The notes below the pieces were generated by a model, which did no database searches, was not told where the DNA came from, and saw nothing but the letters and a program-made list of their open reading frames with translations. From positions 8,134,878-8,198,877 of the forward strand of contig OZ026619.1 of NCBI GenBank assembly GCA_964020975.1: DNA of 64,000 bases, given 5' to 3'. Of this stretch, positions 51,001 through 63,880 are shown piece by piece. Position numbers and translations under genes: made by a program. How positions within the stretch are numbered: the stretch's first letter is position 1; each line of letters starts with the position of its first letter. This stretch comes from Hermodice carunculata. Taxonomy: Eukaryota > Annelida > Polychaeta > Eunicida > Amphinomidae.

Positions 51001-52985
51001 ATCCGCTTTGCTCTTTTTAATTAAATATAAAGTAGCAGGATACATATGTGCTAAGAATTGTAAATTAAACCTATCAGAAATGCACACCCTAGGTCAGCAT
51101 CTTTCCTTGGCGGGGGGAGTTGGGCGCAATGCGTTAAACCAGCGCCAAGCAGAGATGTTAACCCAGTCTTGTTCTGACCATGAAAGGATCGATCTTTTTG
51201 GAAAGAACGTTAAGTCGTCTTTGGAATGATTGCCCGTTGCCTTTTGGCTTGGCCAGGCCCAAAGCAAGCTGTTGGTAAAAACCGTCTGCATGCAATCCTC
51301 CCGTCCTCCATAAATTCAAAAAATACCCTTTAGTTCTTCAAATGCTGATATTATTACCCAGTCCATTACGCCTACGTTTCAAACATCGTGTCCCGATCAG
51401 AGGAGTTCCACACTGGACCAAGCAGGCCAGCCGATGATCATGTAGTAACTGGCAGTGCCGGGTACACCATTTTCGTCGATTCATAAATTGTATCCGGAAT
51501 TCTCAACCCGGATTCTGTTAAGCAGGGAGATTAAGGGGCGCACAATTTGTTATTTTTTATTATTATTTTTCAATTGCTGAGAGAAAGTGAGTTTATTGTC
51601 TGTTCTATAACTATGAGTGTCAAACCGAGCCTACTTTAAAAAAAAAATAGAGGGAACGCTATGAAATTGTTGCATACAGTCCTTGCCTTGTAACTCGTTG
51701 TACTTTTGGGATCAATGTCCTCAGCCGTAGCAACCTTGAGACTCCTGTTAGCCTGACCCCTTTAAACGTACTACGCATGCTTAACAATAATTTGGGTCGT
51801 ACAGCGGCTGCAAGAGTGATATTTTATCTGTGTGCGACCAGGTTGGTTACTTGTTTATACGAAGGGAAGCCGTACCATACTTGACTCATAACGGTGTGAG
51901 GCATAAAAACTTCCATGGTCACCTTTGTAAAGAGTTCAGTAAGGTGAGGTAACTGTGTAAATTGAACTATTTACTGAACTCTTAAATGTCCATGGGTTGA
52001 GGAGAACAGAGACAGAACTGACTACCATCAGATCATGTCTTGGCGGTCTTTGTATCACTTCATCAGAAAGTAACGCTATGCCCAGAAATTCGTGGTTCAC
52101 GTGCCGTGTTTCTGCTCGACAATAAACATCCTCAATAATATACTCCAACACAAATGCCATTGATTCGGAGTCGTTTGCATGGATGACAGCAAATGCATAA
52201 AATTATTTCATTCGAACAAAGATGCAAATTCCATGCTGAAAATAATTACGCTGCCTTAATTCTTGCAATGCCAATACACTCTATGCATAAGTTTAACAAG
52301 CGGGAAAACCCCGGCAGTTGTCCCATTACGAAAGCGAAGCATGCGGGCTGATTTTTTGCTACCAGATGGCACGCTGTGCACCTTCTCAAAAGTGGTCACA
52401 ATAATGCATGATGGCGGACACTAATCTTGTTCGTTTCAACATGAACAGAAAAGCAGGAAATGGACCAAATACAGGAGGTGGATACAAGTTCACCATTGTT
52501 GATTGTTGGCAGAGGGAGTACGGAAAGCATTGATAGTTAGATCGTCGAGTGGCAAGGCGAATTATCATGGTTAACCACCACTGACTGCTGTGTAGACTGT
52601 AGAGGGCTGTAATGCTGATACCAGAAAGAAACGTCAAACTGACAATTATGAAAAATAAAAGTGCCGCTTTATTTCTTCCATCAACTGATATTCCTTTGTC
52701 TTTTAAATACTTTTTCAGCCATCCTTGATTCTGTTTTTTGAAGAAATCATGGTCCGTGTTTCACTACTCGTTACTTGCTGTATTCAGTAGCGCTGTAGCC
52801 TGTGCGGTATCACTGAGTGGCCCGCAAATTATCCAGAAACCTGTGTGTGCCCGCCTCTGACATCGGAATCTCCGCTTGGGTTTCCCCGCTTATTGAATTT
52901 ATGCATCGACCGTATTGATGCGTCAATATTCCACTTTTCGTGTTGAAAGCACCGCATGAGGAGGAACATTCAAATCGTCGAGCGT
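48006..52985. other. Gene-free stretch of about 5 kb
   Basis: There are many short frames, none convincing. A minus-strand frame at 48479-48739 and another at 50510-50719 read more like ordinary protein than repeat sequence, but they lack any domain I know and have no clear splice signals. An inverted repeat lies at 51930-51983. Confidence 0.35.
51930..51983. repeat. 13-bp inverted repeat
   Basis: AAGAGTTCAGTAA (51930-51942) pairs exactly with TTACTGAACTCTT (51971-51983). CCATGG at 51913-51918 and 51990-51995 lies symmetrically outside. Confidence 0.7.
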
Positions 52986-52990
52986 ATGTA

Positions 52991-53061
<71 letters not shown>

Positions 53062-53120
53062 GTATGTATGTATGTGTGTGTGTGTGTGTGTGCGTGTGTG
53101 CGCGCGCATGTGTGTGTGTG
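52991..53120. repeat. Compound (TA)n-(TATG)n-(TG)n microsatellite
   Basis: A TA run to about 53060, then GTATGTATG and TG with a CGCGCGC patch at about 53100-53106. The alternating purine-pyrimidine pattern is unbroken for over 100 bp. Confidence 0.93.
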
Positions 53121-53414
53121 TTATCTTGTTAGGCTGTAACCAAGGAATGACGGAAGACCCAGGTACACTTTTAATACACCTTTGTGAAAACAGTGACATG
53201 AGCATTACTGTCATTAATAAATACCTGACTGTAACTGTATTGTCAGTGTCAAACAGCTGTTTAAATGACGTCAGATGATGCCAACGTCCTCCTGAGCCCA
53301 AAAGGTGCAGAAGACGCGACTTCATACGGAGCAGTCTGTCATCCAATGGAAAATCATAAGGTTGTGTATTCTTTTGGTTTGTAACTTCAGCAATATACGA
53401 AATACAAAAACACG

Positions 53415-53415
53415 C

Positions 53416-53504
<89 letters not shown>

Positions 53505-53562
53505 TAATTTTTCTCATTATTATAATTATTATTACTACTACTACTACTACTACTACTATTGG
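53415..53562. repeat. (AAT)n then (TTA/CTA)n microsatellite
   Basis: AAT to about 53503, a 20-bp unique link (GATAATTTTTCTCATTATTA), then TTATTATTA and CTA units to about 53562. The two runs are inverted relative to one another and could pair. Confidence 0.93.
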
Positions 53563-54604
53563 GGGCATATACAAAAAGAAGCTGTCTGTCCATCCGTTTT
53601 GCTGTCCTAAGTCTGTCCGTCTGTCCGTCCGTCTCACCTCATGAGTACTTTTCCAACTACGTTTAACCGTAATTATTGGCCCAGGATCCACCTTTTATTA
53701 GCGACAGACTTCAAACAGGGATATCGGCGAACATGGAGGGTATAGAACGTGGCCGACGGATTTTTGGCCTTGGCGTTATGTAATTGCTAGACAGCATTTT
53801 ACATTTGGAGATCAATGTCAAACAAGCTGTAAAGTCGATATGCTCTGAATAAACAAAATGATGCTAGAATCTGATATTCGACTCAAATACCATACTCTGT
53901 AAATGAAACTTTCAGTAAGCAGTTTGTCTAGCGTGGCAGACCCGTACGAATGGTGCCGATCAATGGCTTCCCTCACACAGCTCTCGGCGCATTGTGCGCC
54001 ACGCCTGCCAAGGAAAGCTTATGACTTTAAAACGGGTTCATATACATGGCTGCGCCTTTTGTCATTAATTTTGTAAACGGCATTTAATAGCTACTCATTC
54101 TGTATCCCAGTTTCTTCCCGAACAACATTTTTTCGACACCATTAGTGTATGAATGTAAAAACTAATGATGATTGTGTAAAGTACACAGATATTGTGGAAA
54201 TATTCACAAAACGGCAAGTCTTAACGTGCTGTTATTGTGGGCAAATGAGCAGTTTTAGTGCGGCTGACATCAAAATAAATAATGAAGAGACGATGTAAGT
54301 CAACGAAAATTTTTTATACAAAAACAAAACAAAAACAGCTGTCAATATATCATTAAACTAACTACAGAGGAAAGCCTGTTGAAGCGGTTGAAGGCAGTGA
54401 GATACTGACATTTGTTTTTAGTTTTTGTTATGACAAAAAAGGATGATAAAAAACAACGGCAGAAATGTCTTACTCCTACATAAGAAGGTCATTTGGTAAC
54501 CTCGCATGGTATAACTAGAAATTCCATGTGTTTTTAGATCATCTCACCAATAGCTCAAATTTTTTGCAATGTCAATGGCTATGGTAATACCACCATCAGA
54601 CATT
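53563..54604. other. Gene-free stretch
   Basis: CCGT/CTGT-rich near 53585-53635. No gene or element recognised. Confidence 0.35.
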
Positions 54605-54607
54605 AGC

Positions 54608-54684
<77 letters not shown>

Positions 54685-54694
54685 GCTACTGCTG

Positions 54695-54761
<67 letters not shown>
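54608..54761. repeat. (CTA)n-(ATA)n microsatellite
   Basis: CTA units with a few CTG variants to about 54729, then ATA units. Poly-Leu and poly-Ser frames across it are artefacts. Confidence 0.97.
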
Positions 54762-54763
<2 letters not shown>

Positions 54764-54764
54764 T

Positions 54765-55187
54765 TTACGACATTAAAGCAAGGCAAAATATCACCTGAAT
54801 GGTAGCTGTACATAGAAGGATTAATTGTCTTGTCACCAGTGTGAAGCCGTTGTACGTCCGTAGCATATAACTCTCACCCGTCCAATCAGGCAGTGCACAT
54901 ACAGTACATGAGCACCAATGAAGTAACTGTGCACTGCAGGAGACTTGAATCAGTTGCCTCTGTTGAGAAAGAAGAACAGCATGCTGAAAATACAGTATTT
55001 CTACAATTACTAGCGTCGCTGGGATGCGTAACCAGCTGATAGCAACTGTTATCCGCAACCATAAGATTGTCCAGTGATCGTATGATTTTGTTGAAATACG
55101 CGAAGGAAGTATATTGGCCATTTCTCCTTTAATTACTGCCGTACAGTTTCCATTGTGCCATGTTAAATAAGACAGAAGACAATACAC
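54765..55187 (-). other. Unrecognised 140-codon ORF
   Basis: The frame is cysteine-bearing and hydrophobic. It has an early NCTAVIKGEMANILPS stretch and a late SYMLRTYNGFTLVTRQ stretch that loosely recall the start and the D/Y-L-x-I-Y-D/N-G strand of a CUB domain. The middle does not keep CUB spacing, and no splice sites or neighbours support it. I record it as an open frame, not a gene. Confidence 0.15.
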
Positions 55188-55189
55188 AT

Positions 55190-56238
55190 AATTATATATT
55201 TAGACAATCTAATGGTTGTTGTCACACAGAATGAATTAACAACACATATCCGTATTAAATTATATCACCGGCTTCACTTTGCAAAAAGCAAAATAATTAA
55301 AATAAAAATAAACGACCCCCCAGATCACCACATTCATATGATATAACGTTAACATACTTCACTAAATAAATATTAAAAGCAAATAACTTGTAATATACGT
55401 TGGGCTTGATACGTTATATAGACAACCGCATACGGGAACATACATTTTGTGACCTTTCCCTTCGTTGTAGTTTTTTTTTCTCCTTTTTTTTTCTCTGTGG
55501 ATATGGGCGATATATAGGGCATTTAACAGCCTATTGGTTCAGAAAGGGTTTTTGCAATAGTGATATGTTGTGTTCACTCGATTGAAACTTTGTTATCAAA
55601 GATATATTTTGGCAGTACAAAATAGAGGCAACTACGTTGTGTGCTCGCAGCAGGCCTGGAAATAATCATGAAGCACACACGTGAAGCTGGTGTCGTCAAC
55701 GATATGACTTGAATTCTTCTTCCGTTTGTGCCCTTTCACAAATATGTTCTTATCGGGAGAAGTCATTACCATTTGAATGCTGCCTTGTGTCGTTGCTACA
55801 GCTTTCAATATCAAGACAAACCATTTCATATTGTTTCCCTCATATGGGTTCTCTTCAGTGCACAGTTTGTGTGGCGGTGCACCTGTTCACGGTCTATTTT
55901 CTAAAATAGTTCCCACTCCAAAAGACACTGTATAATTGTTCGCCATTTTTTGTGCAAAGCTAACTTCCCTAAACATGGCATTCTTTTTCACCAGCAGTTT
56001 TACCTACACATCCACATCGCCACAGGATTAGTTCCTCTTAAGTTACATTAACCTGCTTCGTTATATTTATGTATCTAACGGTGCTCATCCTCCCATCTAC
56101 CCTATACCGAATTAAATCTGCTGTTTAGCTTGTTTAAAAGAGAAATAAACACGCAAAAAGAAATACCGTTTAAAGCATAAAGAACAATGATTTAAACCAC
56201 ACAGTGAGTCAAACAGATATGAGCACAATATTCTATAG
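55190..56238. other. Gene-free stretch
   Basis: No supported feature; small frames only. Confidence 0.35.
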
Positions 56239-56239
<1 letters not shown>

Positions 56240-56284
<45 letters not shown>

Positions 56285-56309
56285 TCTCTTTCTCTCTCTC
56301 TCTCTCTCT
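56240..56309. repeat. (CT)n microsatellite
   Basis: A CT run with two interruptions (CC at about 56281, TTT near 56289). Confidence 0.95.
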
Positions 56310-58712
56310 GCCTCGTTCTCCCCGTTTTCCTTCCATCAAGTGCACATTTTACGTGTTTTGACAGTTTTTACGTGTTTTGAGAGTACTTTCCACAGTTTTA
56401 CGCTGCGTATGTTCTGTCTACTTCAAAATATCAGTAATAGAATACATGGTTCATCTCTGACTTACAAGTGTGACACATGCTGCAGAGATATATTACTTTT
56501 AAAATCAATAAGAGAAATATAATTAAAAAGCTGTATTGTTCTTATATTATGACTAACAGGACACCGCATTGTTCCAGCCTACTTTTGCGAGATTTCCTCA
56601 CGCCGATAACAGATTTTTAAAAAAATGCTCTATGACTAAACTTGAAAACTCCGAAGTTTAATTTGAATGGAATAATTGGGAAAACAATGATATTCTGCAA
56701 TTATGAAAGTAGTTGGGAAATTTACGGGCTGACTACCACTTTTTTTAAAAAAAAAAGGAACAGCAGAGTTCTCGCAACACTTGGTAGTTGGCTGAAAGAA
56801 GCGCGCATTAGTCCCAGATCAATTAAAACTTGTATGTGTATTTTGCTGAATACACAGCTCGATACATAAAATTCTTGCGGGCCAGAGGTGTGTATCGCTA
56901 TAAGATTATAAGGTAACGTAACATTCAATACATTGAATAGTTTTGCAGTAAACGTGCTCAAATGTACTAGGAGAATACTATTTTAACTTTATACGTCCAT
57001 GTAGCACAAGAAATTTGATGTTTCTATATTAAGCGGTTTTAAAAATACATAGGTGCAGTTTACAATAGAAAAAATGTAAATACACATACAGAGCCCGCCA
57101 GCGGACAGAGCCCTCTACCCTCCACACGAACAAGTTGATCTAGGTCTTACCTATTGCATATAAATGGCCAACATTGCAGTGAAATGAATTCGTTTCCATA
57201 TTGTTACAATCAAAAGGAATGTGTTTTGACATTTTGTTCCCGCTTTATTGAAGGTACACGTGACCTTAGGCACCAATTGTAAGCTAGTTGCAAAAATACA
57301 AACGGCCAGACAATTGTGTGTGCATATTTGTATGCTTGTTCGTCCAATAACATATACTTCTGCGCGAATATCCTTTCGCATCCGCAAAAAAATAAAATAC
57401 ATAAATAAAGTAAAATTCCTCTCATACCCATAGTTCTGCAAATTATGCTTGCCTAAATTAAATTTGCATTTTAAAAACTTCGTATGCCGAAATATTTAAA
57501 AACTCACTTGAAGTTATCATGGACAGAAGCAATTTTTTCTCATTTGCTCATTCGTAACACAGTTCCAGTTGTGTCCCATTTTACTGCGTTCTGCCTGCAA
57601 AACTAAAAATCATTTTGAATAATTTACGCTATCTCCTGTTGCCAAATACGAATACTACATACATTTTTTAAATTCAATTTTCATGTTATATCATTCTACA
57701 CGTATTTGATCCCCTAGTTTCCGAAAAAGAATGTCGCTAAATGTTCACAAGAACCTTTTTGCTTTGACTTAGCATCAAGAAAAAATATTTTAAAGGCAGC
57801 CATTACAAACATTTGACGCCAACACTACACGTAAAAAGTCGCAGATTGCATTACTGGGTAGAAACTGCTAACTTGGTAAAAACAATTAGAAAGTACTCTA
57901 CCCACATGCGTGTTGTCATTGGCAATGATACCAGTTTCTTTGCTTTTTTTTGGGGGGGGGGTAAAATATGGCCAAAATACAATGGAAATTTCTAGTTTGT
58001 TGCATACGGAGCAAGACAGTGTATTTCTTTTTTCAATTTAGTTTTTGAGTCATTTGAATTTTCCACACAGAAAAAGTTACTGTGGACAAACACCTGATAT
58101 ATACTTGCGATGGGCATGTGAAAACTGGTTTCGAAGTACTAATGAATCATTGCTCAAGCACGGGCTCTGTCACTTACCTTGAAAAAATACACATGTAACA
58201 TAGTGATGTCGGTCGTTCTGATATGAATATTTTTACAAAACGCTTCAACTCTTGTTAATGTATAGCAGAAGTCACTCTCGCATGGCCAAAACACCATCAC
58301 CATAGACTTGTATGCGCCCATAATACATAACAATGTAGCCGTGGTAAAAGTGTGTGTGTCACTTCGGTCAATCAACAGGACATTTCCATTGTCTAATGTA
58401 GCCTTCATTTTTTTCTCTTTTTTTGTGCATTAAGTAGACCAGTTTTTGATATGGCTAATATAAGAATGCAACTACATGTTTGTATGATCAAATTGCATGA
58501 CAACAATAAAAAGCAATCCAAATACAGAAGCTCATAAGAAGAAAGAAATAAACCAGCAACCTGTGCTGCCTGCTGTTTCGCCCATTGAGCAAGGGCCCAC
58601 CACCCTTCTGTTGCGTTCGACGGTTTGCCATGTGAAAATACTGGCCTACTTTGTGGATGTATTAAACGAATTTCTTTTGCCATTGTTGTTGAAAATTTAG
58701 AGTTGGATTTAA
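56310..58712. other. Gene-free stretch of about 2.4 kb
   Basis: Short runs of A (about 56746-56757) and G (57952-57961) are present. No frame has a recognisable domain. Confidence 0.35.
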
Positions 58713-58726
58713 TGGGGGGGGGGAGA

Positions 58727-59083
58727 GATTATTTGGTCTAAGCCGGTGTTGACGAGTTGAACTTATTATCAGTCCCACAAAGGAATTTAATGCGAGGATG
58801 AATACACACATGTACAAAGATGTATTGTACCTTGTGTTGCGTGGGGATTATTTGGTCTAAGCCGGTGTTGACGAGTTGAACTTATTATCAGTCCCACAAA
58901 GGAATTTAATGCGAGGATGAATACACACATGTACAAAGATGTATTGTACCTTGTGTTGCGTGGGGATTATTTGGTCTAAGCCGGTGTTGACGAGTTGAAC
59001 TTATTATCAGTCCCACAAAGGAACTTAATGCGATGATGAATACATATATGTATGAAGATGTATTGTACCTTGTGTTGCGTGGG
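58727..59083. repeat. Three tandem 119-bp units
   Basis: GATTATTTGGTCTAAGCCGG begins at 58727, 58846 and 58965, and each unit ends GTTGCGTGGG. Units 1 and 2 appear identical; unit 3 differs at about six positions. A poly-G run at 58714-58723 lies just before the array. Confidence 0.97.
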
Positions 59084-59335
59084 TCCCACTGATTGCATAA
59101 AACCACCGGGAGTCCCGCACAAATAAACAAAAACCTCTACCTTAATTCAAGTTATGAGGTGCATATAACATAAGAACAGTAGAACAGTTTTTCAAAAAGT
59201 TTGAGTCAAACATGGAAAGCAATACAGCTTTCGTCCATGTAAACAAAACATTCTTGTTCTGGGCACAAGTCACCTCCTGGCTTGTACCTTGGTTACCCCA
59301 TGATTGTCATTGCAGAACGCATCCAACATACCTTT

Positions 59336-59338
<3 letters not shown>
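59084..59338. other. Short unique stretch
   Basis: No feature recognised between the 119-bp array and the compound microsatellite. Confidence 0.4.
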
Positions 59339-59428
<90 letters not shown>

Positions 59429-59432
59429 GTGT

Positions 59433-59467
<35 letters not shown>
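59339..59467. repeat. Self-complementary (AC)n-(TA)n-(TG)n microsatellite
   Basis: AC to about 59385, ATACATACA and TA to about 59428, then TG to 59467 with one GAG interruption. The AC and TG arms are reverse complements around the TA centre. Confidence 0.93.
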
Positions 59468-59945
59468 ATGTGTACCAAAATTATTGTACACGCACCATCT
59501 TTCAAGAAATATGCATCTACCCAAGTTAGACAAATCTACTCAACATCGTTTTTTGTGCAAAGTGAGAAGAAAGGGTCCAAATACACCTCTGTTTTCTACA
59601 CTCGTCCAACTCATTAACATTAAAATAAAAATCCTAATATACATCCTCAGCAAAAAAAGTATGTTCATTTGTCCGAATGCATGAGAGTTAAGTATTAATA
59701 TAGATGTCACGTCTCTTCAAAAGAACTTCAGCATTCAGTACATGTATGTGCCACTGTTTTATTAGATTTTTCTTTCAAAATGCAAAAACACATTTAACCT
59801 TCATACCAAGATTTACTTCACAAAGAAAAGCATAACATGTACCATTTAATCGCTAGTGAAGACCACACTTACGTGCACCAATATTTAGAACTCACGACGT
59901 GCAACTATTTTTGTCATAGAAATCAAAGTCTGGTAACAATAGGCA

Positions 59946-59985
<40 letters not shown>

Positions 59986-60039
59986 TGTAAATTGCTTTAA
60001 TTTCACTGATGCCATAATACCGTGAAATAAAAACACAGT
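59468..60039. other. Gene-free stretch with a (TA)n run
   Basis: A TA run at 59949-59982; otherwise nothing recognised. Confidence 0.5.
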
Positions 60040-61135
60040 GAAAGAGTATTTTATTATCATTATTAAATCATTATTTCGTACAAATGTCGCAGTACATGCA
60101 GAAGAAGAAAAGAGCAAAAGAGATAACACTAACCAAAAGTCATAAAAACAGGAACAAAACAAAACAAAAACAAAAAATGAAATAAAAGAAAAAAGAAAAA
60201 GAAAAGCAAAAGCAAGCCCGACAGTTCATAAGTCATTCAGAGGTTCAGTTGGTACAAAGGTAATCAAGTATATCACAACATTCATTTTTGCTCATATTTG
60301 ATTGCAAATTCCCATCCCGAATCGCACGCACTTCTCTAATCATTTTGGCAGTTGAGGTCAAATCATTGGGCTCCTGGTGAAAATTACGTAACATAGGTAG
60401 TAATTCTGGCAATACATAAGAATGGAAATTCTGTTTTGATAGACCATACTCAGATGAAATATAATTCAGTGAGTTACATACCGATGGACGACTGCCTCCG
60501 ATTACCAGTTTAGCTAAGGAGCACACTATTGTGTTTCTGCTATGGTATAAACTCTAGAAAACGTATGTGCAGTTGCACTTTGATATCATGATCGTCACAT
60601 ATTAGATGAAGAAGTCTATTATGACAGTGGGGCGAAAGTTTCCATAAAACCCTGATGGCCTTACGCCAGGCAGTGTAAAAAAGCTCAACCTCCTTACCGG
60701 GGAAATCCCATAACTGATAGCCGAAAAGTGACATACAATAGCTTTTGAACAGCTTATACCTTGTCGTTGAATAGATATATTTGACCTGGGACATGAGTAC
60801 ATTAATTTCGTTATAATTTTCCTTATATAATTTCGAATATTTTCTTAAACAACATGCCTACCGATTATGCTGCCTAGATGTGTGTAGGAATTGACTTATT
60901 CAATATTTACTCCATTAAATTGAATAGAAGATTGGCTTCGTGACATGTTACAAGAAATTAAAGAATATTGATTTGGACTTATCAGGATTAAAAGCGTTCT
61001 TCCAAGATATTTCCAATATGACAACCAAAACCTGAATCTTTCAATCTCGTCAACAATTCGTCAATATAGACTCCGAAAATTATCATGGAAAGCACTCTAC
61101 CCAGCTTTACACCATATGAACAACTGAAAGATCTG
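60040..61135 (-). mobile_element. Truncated LINE with 3' UTR, minus strand
   Basis: Reading on the minus strand from about 61120, a GRVLSMIIFGVYIDELLTRL block (the region just before the catalytic motif) and GFGCHIGN are followed directly by FNPDKSKSIFF. The stretch with the YADD catalytic motif is missing. NGVNIE and YTHLGSIIG-like traces come next. Then an 84-codon frame follows (60540-60794; LFGYQLWDFPGKEVELFYTAWRKAIRVLWKL, LHLICDDHDIKVQLHIRFLEF). A 93-codon frame (60245-60526) ends RDGNLQSNMSKNECCDILDY. The 3' UTR runs to about 60047 and matches that of the copy at 34255-35574. It is inactive. Clade not resolved. Confidence 0.87.
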
Positions 61136-61269
61136 GACTCTACATTTTCCGCGTTTGGCTTTGACATTTTGATTCAATTTAACATTGTGTGAATAGAAAT
61201 TATGTCCAAAACAGTGAAATGTCAAAAATACAAAAGCCGTGAAATTTTATCCATGCAAAAATAAAGCAA

Positions 61270-61273
<4 letters not shown>
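61136..61273. other. Short unique stretch
   Basis: No feature recognised. Confidence 0.4.
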
Positions 61274-61317
<44 letters not shown>

Positions 61318-61333
61318 CTGTGTGTGTGTGTGA
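61274..61333. repeat. (TG)n microsatellite
   Basis: A TG run with a TGCGTC interruption near 61314. Confidence 0.95.
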
Positions 61334-62091
<758 letters not shown>

Positions 62092-62146
62092 ATAGGTTCA
62101 ATACATTCAGCGCATCTACCATTGACATACAGAAGGTTTTATATGA

Positions 62147-62190
62147 CAACATACCCATGGCTGTGTGGTGGAACAACAAATAATGCTTGG
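62147..62190. repeat. Copy 1 of a repeat found downstream of two TA tracts
   Basis: CAACATACCCATGGCTGTGT and the following GTGGAACAACAAATAATG match 63834-63880 closely. Both copies lie 60-100 bp after a long TA tract. Confidence 0.7.
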
Positions 62191-62477
62191 CGTTTAATAT
62201 AATTTAAACATAGGTTGTGACGATATGTACAGGTAGTTGAGCTGTTTTGTGATTGTCATAATTTTGAAATGTGAAACCTAGTCCAGTTTGACCAACAGCT
62301 GAATAATCATGGTTAACATTCCGTTAATGTATGGTAATAATTCTGCATTCTAATAAAACAACAACAACAACGACAGCAGCAACAAGTCAGGAGTTGCAGA
62401 CTTTGTTACCATTACATGTACATATTTTAAAGCTACCAGTTGCCTTTTATGGGTGGCTGGCTTTCCGAAGTCAGAAG

Positions 62478-62570
62478 TGGAATTTGTTGCTTCAAATTGG
62501 TATTGGAAGATGAATGTTGATGTTTTTGTAGCTCTTGAATATCTTTGCTGTCAGTGTTGAGTTGGAATTC
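62478..62570. repeat. Copy 1 of a 90-bp dispersed repeat
   Basis: GTGGAATTTGTTGCTTC, then ATTGGTATTGGAAGATGAAT and TTGATGTTT with CTTGAATATCTTTGCT, matches the copy at 63046-63140 with scattered differences. Confidence 0.75.
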
Positions 62571-63045
62571 ATCAATAAGGGTAATGATTTTCTGAACTAT
62601 TTGATAAATAGTCCATTGGCTATATTGTGCTGTGGGTTGTTCTCCGAATCATAATTATAATGGAGGTGGAGTTTGTTCATACTTGTATAGAGTCATAAAT
62701 ATTACAGAAACGGTGTGGGCCCACTTTCATCAGTTGCTGTAAGCTTAGCTGACTTACAAGACAGGAGAACTCAAAAGTGACAGGTTTAGCATGAGTTTGT
62801 TTGCTTGTTTGTTTGTTTGTTTGTTTGTTTGTTTGTTTGTTTGTTTTTTTGTTTGTTTTTTTTTTTTGTTTTTGAATTTTTTTTTTTAATCTTGGTAGAA
62901 GTGATAAAATAAAAGTTTCAAGTAGCTAGGCCTATATATTCTGAAAGCAATAAGGTCTGTAGGTAATGAAGAATATTTCAGAGGTTGAGAAGACCGGCTT
63001 GGAAGCATCAGTTGCCTATAGGTGACCACCTGTCTCATGCCTGGA
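62571..63045. other. Gene-free stretch with a (GTTT)n run
   Basis: A GTTT tetranucleotide run at about 62796-62844 continues into T-rich sequence to about 62887. No gene recognised. Confidence 0.5.
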
Positions 63046-63140
63046 GTGAAATATGCCTCTTCGCATTGGTATTGGAAGATAAATGTTGATGTTTCTCTAA
63101 CCCTTGAATCTCTTTGCTCTTATTCTTGGGTTGAATATTA
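63046..63140. repeat. Copy 2 of the 90-bp dispersed repeat
   Basis: A direct-orientation match to 62478-62570, displaced by 568 bp. Confidence 0.75.
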
Positions 63141-63600
63141 TGAATATGGGTATGCAAGGTTTAGTGCTATTAAGTTCTGTTTCCTAAAGGCTGATGAGGC
63201 TCCCATTCAATATGCTCACCACGCAAAAAAAAAAAAAAGACCGACTTGAGCTGAGTCAAGCTTGAATGTCAGCTACAGCTGAACTGAGTGAAGATGACCA
63301 GATAGAAGCTGAGTTGAGCTAAGCTGAACTTTGAGCTTGTATTACACAATGTCAGACCCATATACTTCAAGCAGATGTAGTAAGATGTGATTTTTATACC
63401 TGATATATGTGTACAAAATTTTATATACTGAGCAAGAGGACTGGAAGGTTACACGTCAAATGCGGGTGCAAATGGATGTCACTGTGTCTCAGATACTTCA
63501 CGTGATGGCCAAATTTTCTTGCGTCACATTTGTGCTACATCCGATTCCTATTGCAAAGCCTGTTTTAACTTAATCAGAATTACGGGTCTTGTGACCGATA
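63141..63600. other. Gene-free stretch
   Basis: It has an A-run at about 63226-63238 and a GAGCTGA/GAGTTGAGCTGA-rich patch at about 63246-63335. No gene. Confidence 0.4.
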
Positions 63601-63739
<139 letters not shown>

Positions 63740-63833
63740 AGATAAATGGACACTATTGGCTATTGGGGGGATTTCGGGTTTTCAACGTGTTCAGTGTGTT
63801 GTGCTTAACATTTACATAAAAGGCATCAAATAC

Positions 63834-63880
63834 CAACATACGCATGGTTGTGTGGTGGAAAAACCAAATAATCATTGCTT
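63834..63880. repeat. Copy 2 of the repeat downstream of TA tracts
   Basis: CAACATACGCATGGTTGTGT and the following GTGGAAAAACCAAATAATC match 62147-62190 in direct orientation. Confidence 0.7.
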
